Below, piece by piece: positions 7,747-16,410 of a DNA stretch of 44,603 nucleotides. The position numbers were made by a program, and so were the translations under genes. The notes below the pieces were generated by a model, which did no database searches, had not been told where the DNA came from, and saw only the letters and a program-made list of their open reading frames with translations. The DNA is from UBA668 sp038328705. GTDB taxonomy: Bacteria; Actinomycetota; Acidimicrobiia; Acidimicrobiales; Ilumatobacteraceae. Every line of letters begins with the position of its first letter. Position 1 is the stretch's first letter. The stretch spans positions 1-44,603 of the forward strand of contig JBBQMG010000014.1 of NCBI GenBank assembly GCA_038328705.1. The letters are read 5' to 3'.

Positions 7747-8844
7747 TCACACGGGTTGGCCAGCCACCCAGACTTGCTCGATCTCGTGAGTCGTCGTCAG
7801 AGCGACCAGATCGGCGCGACGGCCAACCTCCACGACGCCGCGGTCCGACAGCCCCAGCAATCGCGCCGGGTTGGTGCTGGCGGCGACGACAGCTGTGGCC
7901 AACTCGACACCGGCGTGCACGCACACCCGTAGCGCTGCATCCATCGTGACTGCGCTGCCGGCAAGGGTGCCGTCGGGCAAACGGGGGGCACCATCGCGGA
8001 ACGCCATACCGATCTGTCCGACGTGGCCGCTGCGCCAGGCGACAGCGTCGGTCACCAGCACAGCTCGGTTGGGGCCGAGCGCATCGAACGCAAGGCGAAT
8101 GACCCGAGGATGCAGGTGAACACCGTCGGCGATGATCGATGCACAGACATCCGGATTTGTCATCGCCCACACCGCGACACCGGGGGAGCGGTGGTGCACG
8201 CCCGACATGCCGTTGAACAAATGGGTGGTCAACCTAGCGCCGGCCGCCACCGCCTCGTCGAACTGCTGCTCGTCGGCCAGCGTGTGGCCGATGGACACCA
8301 GGCAGCCGCGCGCGACGAGCAATTCTGCCGCCTTCGGTGCCAACGGCTGCTCGGCACCGAGCGTGACGACGGCAATGTGCGCCGGCAGCGCCCGCAACCA
8401 CTCCAGATCGATCGGCACGATCTGACTCTTCGGGTGCGCCCCTGCGGCACCGCCCAGGAACGGCCCTTCCAGGTGGGTGCCCGCAATCATCGGGCGGCCG
8501 CCCGCCGGCCGAGCCATTGCCGCAGCGACGCGTGCCAAGGGTAGTGCGAAGCGCTGAAGCGGCATGGTCACCAACGTGGGGCACCAGGTGGTGACTCCCT
8601 GCGCGAGCAGGAGCTGGTCCAGACGCTCCCAATCGGCGCCGTCGGCCGTGGACACGTCGATATCGTCGATCCCGTTGACCTGCAGGTCGACGAACCCTGG
8701 AACCAGCACGCGGTCCGACGCGGTGGACGCCACCCGTTCAATGCGCGTGATCACGTCGTTGTCCAGGTGTACCCGCGCCGGGCCCACCCAACCGGAACCC
8801 GTGAGAACCTGCACCGCGTCGACCGTTGCCATGTCATCGATCAT
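7747..8844 (-). CDS. nagA: N-acetylglucosamine-6-phosphate deacetylase
   Basis: The 365-residue amidohydrolase carries the NagA signatures VLVPGFVDLQVNG, the metal ligand Glu in GTHLEGPFL, His in SIGHTLAD and THLFNGM, and the catalytic Asp in VLVTDAV; the C-terminus returns to the beta-sandwich with GRRADLVAL. It deacetylates GlcNAc-6-P to glucosamine-6-P during amino-sugar and peptidoglycan recycling. The ATG at 8844 has AGGA close upstream. NagB and a GlcNAc transporter are not nearby. A TetR gene starts 48 bases away on the other strand, so a shared regulatory region is plausible. Confidence 0.92.
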   Translation of the reverse strand: MIDDMATVDAVQVLTGSGWVGPARVHLDNDVITRIERVASTASDRVLVPGFVDLQVNGIDDIDVSTADGADWERLDQLLLAQGVTTWCPTLVTMPLQRFALPLARVAAAMARPAGGRPMIAGTHLEGPFLGGAAGAHPKSQIVPIDLEWLRALPAHIAVVTLGAEQPLAPKAAELLVARGCLVSIGHTLADEQQFDEAVAAGARLTTHLFNGMSGVHHRSPGVAVWAMTNPDVCASIIADGVHLHPRVIRLAFDALGPNRAVLVTDAVAWRSGHVGQIGMAFRDGAPRLPDGTLAGSAVTMDAALRVCVHAGVELATAVVAASTNPARLLGLSDRGVVEVGRRADLVALTTTHEIEQVWVAGQPV

Positions 8845-8892
8845 AAGGTCCTGTCGTGTCGTGTCAGGTGTGACGTCTCATAGGCTGCAGGC

Positions 8893-9507
8893 ATGGCTGA
8901 CCACGGGGATTCGGTGCTATCGACCCGTGAGTTGATCCTTTCCGAGGCGCGCCGATGCTTCGCCGAGAATGGCTACGACGGCACCTCGCTCAACGACATT
9001 GCGGCCGGTGTCGGCATCCGTCGTCCCAGTTTGTTGCACCACTTCGCCTCGAAGGAGATCCTTTACGGCGAGGTCTTCGAACAACTGCTCAGCGACTGGA
9101 TCGACCGACTCGCCTCGGCCATCGGTGCGCCAGAAACCGGCGAACGCAAAATGGAGCTGGTCATCGAGGCCGGGTTCGACCTCTTCGCCGACAACCCCGA
9201 CTACGTGCGCCTGATGCGCCGCGAAGCGCTCGATAGTGGCGCTCACCTTGGCATCGACCTCGCTGCAGTACTGCGCCCGATGTTCGATCGGGCCGTGCTC
9301 TTCTTCGAGCGTGAAATGGATGCGGGCGTGTTCCGGCGCCAAGACCCGCAGCACCTCCTCATCACCGGCTACGGCGCGCTGCTGAGCTACTTCAGCGACG
9401 CACCCTTCCTCGGCGGTCTGCTCGATGGTGACGCGCTCTCCGCGGCGCAGATGCAGCGCCGCCGAGCACACATCACCGAGTTCTTCGCGGCCGCGCTCAA
9501 GCCGTAG
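8893..9507 (+). CDS. TetR family transcriptional regulator
   Basis: The 204-residue protein has an N-terminal helix-turn-helix typical of TetR (TRELILSEARRCFAENGYDGTSLNDIAAGVGIRR, then PSLLHHFASKEILYGEVF) and a helical ligand-binding C-terminal domain. It is divergent from nagA and 31 bases upstream of an alpha/beta hydrolase gene on the same strand, so either could be a target. The intergenic 8845-8892 is short (48 bases) and I see no obvious long palindrome in it. Effector unknown. Confidence 0.9.
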   Translation: MADHGDSVLSTRELILSEARRCFAENGYDGTSLNDIAAGVGIRRPSLLHHFASKEILYGEVFEQLLSDWIDRLASAIGAPETGERKMELVIEAGFDLFADNPDYVRLMRREALDSGAHLGIDLAAVLRPMFDRAVLFFEREMDAGVFRRQDPQHLLITGYGALLSYFSDAPFLGGLLDGDALSAAQMQRRRAHITEFFAAALKP

Positions 9508-9538
9508 ATCGCGCAGCGGCGCGAGTACCTTGCGCCAC

Positions 9539-10330
9539 ATGGCCACACTCGATATCGACGGACAGCTCATCGGATACGCAGTCGAAGGCACGGGCACACC
9601 GCTGCTCATGCTGCACGGCACCACCATGAACCGAACCGCCTTCGACGGCATTCGCGCTGCATTCCCGGCCGACGTTGCTTACAAGTGTGTGATGGTCGAG
9701 TTCCCTGGCTCCGGCGAGTCGGCCATGCCCACCGAGCCGTTGAGTGTGCAAGTCCTCGCTCATCAGGCGCATACGGTGATGCAGCATCTCGGTCACGAGC
9801 GCTATCACGTCGCCGGTTACTCGCTCGGGGCGGTGGTGGCTGCGGGATTGGCGGGCATTCAGCCCGATGCGGTGTCCAGCGCCAGCTTCCTCGCGGGCTG
9901 GATCACCACCGACGCCCGCCAGCGCTGCACCTTCGAACTTTGGAAGCGGCTGATCGCGACGGACAAGGAGCTGTTCATGCGGTATGCAATGGCGGACGGT
10001 CTCACGGCCGGGGCGCACGTATTGATGGAGCCGATCCTCGAGATGGCCATCGGCATGGGCGCCGCAACCGTTGCGGACGGCTCGGCGGCACATCTCGACC
10101 TGGATCTCATCGTCGACATTGCCGCACTGGTCGGCAACATCACGGCTCCCACATTGGTGATCGGTGGCGCCGAGGACCGCTGGGTCGACATCTCGCATTC
10201 GCACGCGCTCGCCGCCGCCATCGCTGGTTCGCGCCTGGAAGTGCTGCCCGCCGGCCACCTGATGATCACCGAGCAGCCCGCCGAGATCGCAGCGTTGCTG
10301 CACGCTCACATTGCCGCTGCAGCGAGCTAG
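9539..10330 (+). CDS. Alpha/beta hydrolase
   Basis: A 263-residue alpha/beta fold enzyme: oxyanion region LLMLHGTTMN, nucleophile elbow GYSLGA (S95), acid GGAEDRW and base AGHLMI near the C-terminus, so the catalytic triad is complete. I start at ATG 9539 (MATLDIDGQLIGYAVEG); the open frame continues upstream but overlaps the TetR gene with non-protein-like sequence. It probably belongs to one transcription unit with the TetR gene. The end overlaps the convergent LuxR-type regulator by 4 bases. Substrate unknown. Confidence 0.88.
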   Translation: MATLDIDGQLIGYAVEGTGTPLLMLHGTTMNRTAFDGIRAAFPADVAYKCVMVEFPGSGESAMPTEPLSVQVLAHQAHTVMQHLGHERYHVAGYSLGAVVAAGLAGIQPDAVSSASFLAGWITTDARQRCTFELWKRLIATDKELFMRYAMADGLTAGAHVLMEPILEMAIGMGAATVADGSAAHLDLDLIVDIAALVGNITAPTLVIGGAEDRWVDISHSHALAAAIAGSRLEVLPAGHLMITEQPAEIAALLHAHIAAAAS

Positions 10331-12924
10331 TTGTCGCCGGGCGCGAGCGCGGCGCGCAGTTCTTCGCGGCTGCGCACACCGAGCTTGTCGTAGACGTGCT
10401 GCAGGTGGTTGCTGACGGTGCGGAGGGAAACGAAGAGTTGCTCCGCTATTTCGCGGCTCTTCATCCCGTTCGCTGCGAGGAAGGCGATCTCTCGTTCGCG
10501 ATCGGTGAGCGGCTCGACAAAGGCCCCATCGGCGAGCAAGGCGGGCGTCGTCGCACCCTCGCAGCGGCCGATGTGATACGCCGCCCGGGTTCCCAGCGAT
10601 CTCAACAGGCGCTGGTCGTCGCCGCCGCGAGCAAGGTTGCTGGCGGTCACCAATGCCTCGGCCGCCAACAGATCTGCGCCGATACCTGCAAAGGCGTCGG
10701 CCGCGGTGACCAGGCCAGTGACGTCAGAGGTAACCAGGGCACGCACATGGCGGGCGCGGGCGGCAGCGAGCACCGAGTCGGTGCCAGCGGCCAAGGCCGT
10801 GATCGTGTCGACGACGGCGGCGGCGCTGCCCAGCCGAGCTGCATCGTGCAAGAGCCAGACCGCACTGGTGATGTGGCCCGTGGCCTCGGCTGAGTGAGCG
10901 CTCTCCTGCAAGGCCCGGCGCGCAGCTGCGAGGTCGCCGGAGGCAACTGCGCACCATGCATCGGCAAGTCCGCGCTCGGGGGCCATGAACCCGAAAGCCG
11001 GGAGAGCGTCAAGGCGTTGCAAGGCCGCTGTCGCCTCGGCGGTCTGACCCAAGAGGGAGTGGCTGATCACGACGCCTACCATCGCCGTGCGCGCCGGACC
11101 CGCGAGTCCGGAGTCGACGCCAAGTGCCGCCGCATTGTTGAACTGGCGCAACGCCGTCGCCACGGCACCACGAAGCAAGTGAACTCGAGCCACCAGAAGG
11201 CTGAACCAGAACTGTGTCAGCGGACGAGCATTCGCGACCGCGTGTTCGTATCCGTCGGAGGCCAGCAACATCGCTTCGTCGAGCCGGCCGCCTTCAATCA
11301 GCGCGAAGCCCTTCGAAACGTGATGTGTGTCGACGTCGGCCACCCCGACGAGGTGGAGAGCCGGCCTGCGATGCAGCGCACCATCGACTGTTGCTACTGC
11401 CGCCCCCATCTGGCCAGCCATCGCCAACGCGTTGGAGTGCGCTACAGCAGCCCCGAGTTCAGTGGATATCTCTCCGCTGGCCATTGCCGATTCGAGTTCA
11501 GCGCGTGCTTCACCCGGGCGGCCGGCGTTCACGAGCACCGACGCATACGTTGCTCTGACCCTGGCCAGGTTGGCCGGCGACATCTCCGGGTCGCTGCGCA
11601 AGCGGTCCATCACCGCAAGAGCGCCCTCGGCGTCGCCCAGACCCCACAGATGGATCGTGGCGCGAGTGATGCCCAGTTCGACGCGCACGCCGGGAGATGC
11701 CTCGAGACCGTCGGCGAGGTCGAGCATCTCGTAGGCCTCGGCCCACCGACCAGTCTCGAAGAGGGCATCCGCCAACAATTCAGCGGTCACTGCCGTGGGG
11801 GCGCTCTCCAACGCGGGCCGGGCAAGCCGCAGCACGCTGCGCGAGTCCTGCAACGCTGCGGCCAACTGCGCACCGTGCAGCAACTGCTCGATGTCAGGCC
11901 GCAGGCCGGCGTCAAGCCGCCAGATGGCTCGCTGGAGCGCATCTCCGTTGGTGGAGCGCGGATGTTCCTCGAGCCATGTGACGTGCTGTCGGATCAGCAG
12001 CCGGGACCGTACGGCTGGTAGCCCGACTCGAAGTGCCTCGGCGTGGAGCGGATGCGAGAGCGAGGCGGTGAGCTTGCCGCCGCGCTCCACAGTGGTGATC
12101 AGACCGCGCGACTCCAGCTCGGCGATGGGCTCGATACCGACCAGGTCCTCCAGCTCTTCGAGCTCAAGAGAGTCGCATGCTGCGAGCAGCTCGAGCGCTC
12201 GTCGTTCGTCCGGGCTGGCCAGCTCGAGCCGGCTCTCCACGACATCTCGCAGACGAGTGGAAAGCGGCAGCTCCGCGCGCAGACGCCACACTCCAGACAC
12301 CGGCTGCAGCGCCTCTGACTGGAGCGCCCCTCGAATGAGCTCACGGAGGAACAGCGGGTTGCCCTCGCTGCGGTCGCGCATCGACACGACGACAGCGCCA
12401 TCCACCGGCCCACCGAGCACGGCTTCCAGAAGTGCAGTGATGTCCTCGTCAGCGAGCGGCGGCAGGTCGATGATGAGCGAGCGATCGCCGAGGAACACAT
12501 CGACCAGCGGCGACGGCAGCGTCTCGCCCGTGCGGGCCGCTGCGACGAGAAGGACGGCGCCCGACTGGGCGAGCGACGCGAGAACGCCGGCCGTGGCAAC
12601 ATCGAGTGACGGCAGGTCGTCGATGATCAGTACCGGCTTCGATGCTCCGGCCGGTGCCAGGATGTCGCGCAGGGCACCGATCAGTGCCACCGGCTCAGCG
12701 GTCTCGCGAGCATGCTGCGGCAACATGTGCGCGACCGCCCCGAAGGGAATCGACTCGACCGCGACACTGGAATGAATCCGGCAGATGACGCGACCGCGAC
12801 CAACGATCGCATCTGCGATTTCATCGAGGCACCGACTCTTGCCACCCCCGAGGGGGGCCACGACCAGCGCACTTTGGAAGCGCCCCGCACGGGTGCCCCC
12901 GAGCGCGCCAAGCACGTCGGCCAC
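10327..12924 (-). CDS. LuxR family regulator with N-terminal AAA/STAND ATPase domain (LAL type)
   Basis: A protein of about 865 residues: an N-terminal P-loop (APLGGGKSR, with the first Gly of the usual Walker A replaced by Ala), a Walker B-like VLIIDDLPSLD, a long alpha-helical repeat middle, and a C-terminal LuxR helix-turn-helix (LTDREREIAFLAANGMKSRE, then IAEQLFVSLRTVSNHLQHVY). LAL proteins are ATP-dependent activators. The GTG at 12924 is the only usable start, yet family-like sequence (WPCIGRAPVV, resembling the VGRExE opening of LAL ATPases) continues upstream in the open frame without a standard start codon, so the N-terminus is uncertain. It ends convergently with the hydrolase gene. 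Confidence 0.85.
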   Translation of the reverse strand: MADVLGALGGTRAGRFQSALVVAPLGGGKSRCLDEIADAIVGRGRVICRIHSSVAVESIPFGAVAHMLPQHARETAEPVALIGALRDILAPAGASKPVLIIDDLPSLDVATAGVLASLAQSGAVLLVAAARTGETLPSPLVDVFLGDRSLIIDLPPLADEDITALLEAVLGGPVDGAVVVSMRDRSEGNPLFLRELIRGALQSEALQPVSGVWRLRAELPLSTRLRDVVESRLELASPDERRALELLAACDSLELEELEDLVGIEPIAELESRGLITTVERGGKLTASLSHPLHAEALRVGLPAVRSRLLIRQHVTWLEEHPRSTNGDALQRAIWRLDAGLRPDIEQLLHGAQLAAALQDSRSVLRLARPALESAPTAVTAELLADALFETGRWAEAYEMLDLADGLEASPGVRVELGITRATIHLWGLGDAEGALAVMDRLRSDPEMSPANLARVRATYASVLVNAGRPGEARAELESAMASGEISTELGAAVAHSNALAMAGQMGAAVATVDGALHRRPALHLVGVADVDTHHVSKGFALIEGGRLDEAMLLASDGYEHAVANARPLTQFWFSLLVARVHLLRGAVATALRQFNNAAALGVDSGLAGPARTAMVGVVISHSLLGQTAEATAALQRLDALPAFGFMAPERGLADAWCAVASGDLAAARRALQESAHSAEATGHITSAVWLLHDAARLGSAAAVVDTITALAAGTDSVLAAARARHVRALVTSDVTGLVTAADAFAGIGADLLAAEALVTASNLARGGDDQRLLRSLGTRAAYHIGRCEGATTPALLADGAFVEPLTDREREIAFLAANGMKSREIAEQLFVSLRTVSNHLQHVYDKLGVRSREELRAALAPGDN

Positions 12925-13052
12925 GACCGGCGCACGGCCGATGCACGGCCATCCTCCCGATGGGCCTACGGGCTGCCCACGGACGGTGGAGAGCGATGAG
13001 ATATCCGCATCCTTGCCGACATCTCACCGCTCGCACGAATGGACGGTCTCTG

Positions 13053-14096
13053 TCAGCGGAAGCGACGTGCCAAAACCACCATTCCGAGGCCACCGAGGAT
13101 GACCTTCAGAGCGATGGCAATGAGTGCATCTGAGCCGCTACCGGTCACCGGCAGGCCGGCGGCGGAATGGTCACCAGCGATCGGGAGCTGCTCCGCAACT
13201 GCGCCCGGGGTCGTCGTCGCCGAGTCGGGCTCGGTCGCTGTGTATGAGGTGGTCGTGTCAGCAACCGTGGTGGTCGGCGACGGAGGCTCGGCCAACGTGG
13301 ATCCGGGCTGGGTCGTGTCGGGCTGGGTCGTGTCGGGGGTCGTGTTGGGCTGGGTCGTGTCGGGCTGGGTCGTGTCGGGGGTCGTCGGGTCGGGGGTCGT
13401 CGTCGACGCGGGCGGGCAATCGACATCGGTGTTGACTTCCTCGATGACAACGCCATCGGCAAGGATCGCCGCTGCTACGTGTTGTCCATGGACCAGGTCG
13501 AACGAGAGCAAATGCGTATTGGCTGCGCCATGGGAGAACGCGCTAGCGACGGTGTCACCATTGAGGTAGACGTCGAAGTACGCCTCGTGGGTGTAGCTGA
13601 GGTTGACCCATTCGAGGTATACGAAAGGAGTCGAATGGTCTGCGGGGCAGATGACGCCGATCTCGGTGTACGGCTCTGCCTTGCAGTCGGCTTTCAGCAG
13701 CTGGTGGTCGACGATTGTTGCGTCATCGACGTTCGAGACGTCGAAGATGCCGTAATCGCCCTGCTCGACGGCGAACGTCGCCACCACGATCGCTCCGCTG
13801 ATCACGTCGTACCCGTGGCTGGTTGCACCCGAGCCGTAGTTGACCGACACGTCGAAATGGGTCGTGCCGAGACCCGTGTTGGTCATCGTCACTTCGTAGT
13901 GCAGCTCACCTTCCACGCATTGGTGGTCGATCTCAATGTGTGGAAGCGGTCCGATTGCGTCGGCCTGAGCCGTTGGCAGTGCGACGGAAGCTGAGATTGC
14001 AGCCACCCCTACGAGAGCAAGGGCAAGGGCGGCAAGCTTGGAAGCCAGTGAGACGCGCGAACGCGCGCCGGTGGATGCGTGATGTGTAGTGATCAT
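13053..14096 (-). CDS. LPXTG-type cell-surface protein with Thr/Pro repeat stalk
   Basis: A protein of about 347 residues: signal peptide (SKLAALALALVGVAAISASVALPTAQADA), two or so beta-rich modules with paired cysteines, a TTP/TTQPD repeat stalk, then LPVTG, a hydrophobic segment and the tail RRFR, i.e. a sortase anchoring signal. It should be displayed on the cell wall. I start at ATG 14096, which gives a standard signal peptide; an upstream in-frame start adds seven residues. No sortase gene is in the window. Ligand or role unknown; the beta modules resemble generic extracellular Ig-like folds. Confidence 0.8.
   Translation of the reverse strand: MITTHHASTGARSRVSLASKLAALALALVGVAAISASVALPTAQADAIGPLPHIEIDHQCVEGELHYEVTMTNTGLGTTHFDVSVNYGSGATSHGYDVISGAIVVATFAVEQGDYGIFDVSNVDDATIVDHQLLKADCKAEPYTEIGVICPADHSTPFVYLEWVNLSYTHEAYFDVYLNGDTVASAFSHGAANTHLLSFDLVHGQHVAAAILADGVVIEEVNTDVDCPPASTTTPDPTTPDTTQPDTTQPNTTPDTTQPDTTQPGSTLAEPPSPTTTVADTTTSYTATEPDSATTTPGAVAEQLPIAGDHSAAGLPVTGSGSDALIAIALKVILGGLGMVVLARRFR
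13305..13400. repeat. Tandem repeat coding the Thr/Pro stalk
   Basis: A 15-base unit (GGGCTGGGTCGTGTC on the plus strand) occurs at 13305, 13320, 13347 and 13362, separated by a variant unit, forming a 42-base higher-order repeat present twice and then degenerate copies. It encodes the TTPDTTQPDTTQPN stalk of the LPXTG protein and is likely length-variable between strains. Confidence 0.85.
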
Positions 14097-14234
14097 GCCA
14101 CGACGATGCGCCAGCACTCGGTGCAGAACATGAGCACGCGCTACTCATCGTTCAATGGCGAACGTACTCACGAGACGAATCGCTGTCTCGCGCCGTCCGG
14201 TGCCGTGAGGCCCCCATTCGCTACGTTGGTGGCG

Positions 14235-16409
14235 ATGACCAGTCACGGAACAACCCTGTCGGAAGCCGCCTCCAAAGCATTGTTGCGTGAGTTCGGTGTG
14301 CCGATGGCCGACGAGCGTGAGGTCAACGACCCAGCGGCAGCTGCGGCTGCTGCCGCCCAACTCGGCTTTCCGGTCGCCATCAAGCTGTGCGGCGACGCCA
14401 TCGCCCACAAGACGGAGCGTGGCCTCGTCAAGCTGCGTCTCGGCGATGCAGCCGCCGCCCAATCAGCCGCAGCTGAACTGTTGAGCAAGGCCACCGCCGA
14501 CGATGGCGATGTCAGTCTCCTCGTGGCGCCGATGATCAGCGGCAACCGCGAGCTCATCGCTGGAATTGTGCGCGACCCCCAGTTCGGTGCCAACGTGATG
14601 CTCGGGGTCGGCGGTGTGCTCGCCGAAGCGGTGGCCGACGTCGTTTTTCGGCCGGTGCCGCTCGGCGCACTCGATGCAGACGAGATGATCGCCGCGCTGG
14701 CGATGCAGAAGCTGCTCGGCGAGTTTCGCGGTGAGGCCGCTGTCGATCGCAGCGCCCTTGCAGCGGTACTGATGGGCCTGTCGGCATTGGCTGCTGCCCG
14801 GCCGGACGTTGCCAGTGTCGATGTCAACCCACTCATCGTTCGTGCCGATGGCGCTCCCGTTGCCGTCGACGCGCTGGTCGAGTTGGGCGAGCCCGACACC
14901 TCCAGTGCTTCCCGTCGTCAGCGCCCCACAGACGAGCAGTTCCGCGCGCTGTTCGACCCCAAGGGTGTGCTGGTCACCGGCGCCTCCACCCATCCGGGCA
15001 AGTTCGGTTTCGTCAGTCTGCACAACATCCTGGCCAGCGGCTACGCCGGCAGGGTGTACGGCACCAACCTGCAGGGCGAGGAAGTGCTGGGCATTCGCAC
15101 CGTTGCCGACATCGCCGAGCTGCCCGAGGGCGAGATCGACCTCGTGTTCGTCTGCACCCCGGCCAGTGCCAACCCGTCCATGCTTCGAGCCTGCGCCGCC
15201 AAGGGTGTCAAGGCCGCGTTCCTGACCAGCGCCGGCTACGGCGAGGCCGGCGATGAGGGCCGCATTGCGGAGGCAGAGTTGGTGGCACTCGCCGACGAGT
15301 TGGGCATTCTGCTCGCGGGGCCCAACGGCCAAGGCGTCGTCAGTACGCCGGCCAACCTGTGCGCGCAGATCGTCGCTCCCTTTCCGCCTGCCGGCCGTAT
15401 CGGAGTTGCCAGCCAGAGCGGCAACTTCGTCAGCAGTTTCCTCAACTACTCGCGCCAGACCGGCGTCGGTATCAGCCGTGCAGTGTCCGCCGGAAACGCG
15501 GCAGCGGTGACGCCCGCGGACTACCTGGACTGGTACGCCGGGGACGACGCCACCTCGGTGTCGTTGGCGTACGTCGAGGGCATAACCGATGGGCGCGGGT
15601 TGCTGGCGCGGTTCGCGTCCGTCGCGGCGCGCAAGCCACTGGTGGTCGTGAAGGGCGGGGCCACCGAAGGCGGTGCGCGCGCTGCAGCAAGCCACACCGG
15701 CGCGCTGGCAGCCGACGACAAGGTGTTCGATGGTGCCTGCCGGCAAGCGGGCGTCACACGCGCGGTGACGGTGGAAGAAGCGTTCGAGGCAGCAGCCACG
15801 TTTGCCACGCAACCGCTGCCGAAAGGCCCGAACACCATCGTGCTGACGACCGCGGGTGGTTGGGGCGTGGTCACCAGCGATGCGATCATGCGCGACGGGC
15901 GGCTGATGCTCATGGAACTGCCCGCCGACCTGCAGGCGCAGATCGACACCAAGCTGCCACCGCGCTGGAGCCGCAACAACCCTGTCGACTGCGCGGGCGG
16001 CGAGGTGCGCGACACCATTCCGGAAGTCATGGAGATGATCGCGGCGCACCCTGACGTGCACGCGATCGTGTATCTCGGCATTGGTATCCAGAGCAACCAG
16101 GCGCGGCTGATGAAGGAAGGCAAGTTCTACCCTGGCAACGGATTGGAGCGCATCGTGGCGTATCACGAGCGTCAGGACGAGCGGTTCGCGGAGGCAGCAC
16201 ATGAGCTGTCCGTTCGGTACGACAAGCCGATTCTGACGGCCACGGAACTGGCAGTTGCGGATCCGGACAATGCGGGGCCGCGAGCGGTGCGGGCGAGTGG
16301 TCGCCTGTGTTACGCGAGCGGCAACAGGGCGGTCACGGCGCTTGGTCACCTGTGGCAGTACGCACAGTTCCGCGAGTCGCGCGGGCTGAACGGTGGGGTG
16401 CCTCGCTGA
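14235..16409 (+). CDS. ADP-forming acetate/acyl-CoA synthetase family protein
   Basis: A 724-residue protein with an N-terminal ATP-grasp domain (FPVAIKLCGDAIAHKTERGL, then LLVAPMISGNRELIAGIVRDP), a CoA-binding Rossmann domain (KGVLVTGASTHPGKFGF) and a succinyl-CoA-ligase-like domain (GRIGVASQSGNF) containing the phosphorylated His in ASHTGALA. It would interconvert an acyl-CoA plus ADP and phosphate with the acid plus ATP. The ATP-grasp half comes first, the reverse of the more usual order. The ATG at 14235 starts at MTSHGTTLSEAASKALL; the upstream open frame is not protein-like. Substrate unknown; the dacB start follows the stop by one base. Confidence 0.88.
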   Translation: MTSHGTTLSEAASKALLREFGVPMADEREVNDPAAAAAAAAQLGFPVAIKLCGDAIAHKTERGLVKLRLGDAAAAQSAAAELLSKATADDGDVSLLVAPMISGNRELIAGIVRDPQFGANVMLGVGGVLAEAVADVVFRPVPLGALDADEMIAALAMQKLLGEFRGEAAVDRSALAAVLMGLSALAAARPDVASVDVNPLIVRADGAPVAVDALVELGEPDTSSASRRQRPTDEQFRALFDPKGVLVTGASTHPGKFGFVSLHNILASGYAGRVYGTNLQGEEVLGIRTVADIAELPEGEIDLVFVCTPASANPSMLRACAAKGVKAAFLTSAGYGEAGDEGRIAEAELVALADELGILLAGPNGQGVVSTPANLCAQIVAPFPPAGRIGVASQSGNFVSSFLNYSRQTGVGISRAVSAGNAAAVTPADYLDWYAGDDATSVSLAYVEGITDGRGLLARFASVAARKPLVVVKGGATEGGARAAASHTGALAADDKVFDGACRQAGVTRAVTVEEAFEAAATFATQPLPKGPNTIVLTTAGGWGVVTSDAIMRDGRLMLMELPADLQAQIDTKLPPRWSRNNPVDCAGGEVRDTIPEVMEMIAAHPDVHAIVYLGIGIQSNQARLMKEGKFYPGNGLERIVAYHERQDERFAEAAHELSVRYDKPILTATELAVADPDNAGPRAVRASGRLCYASGNRAVTALGHLWQYAQFRESRGLNGGVPR

Positions 16410-16410
16410 C

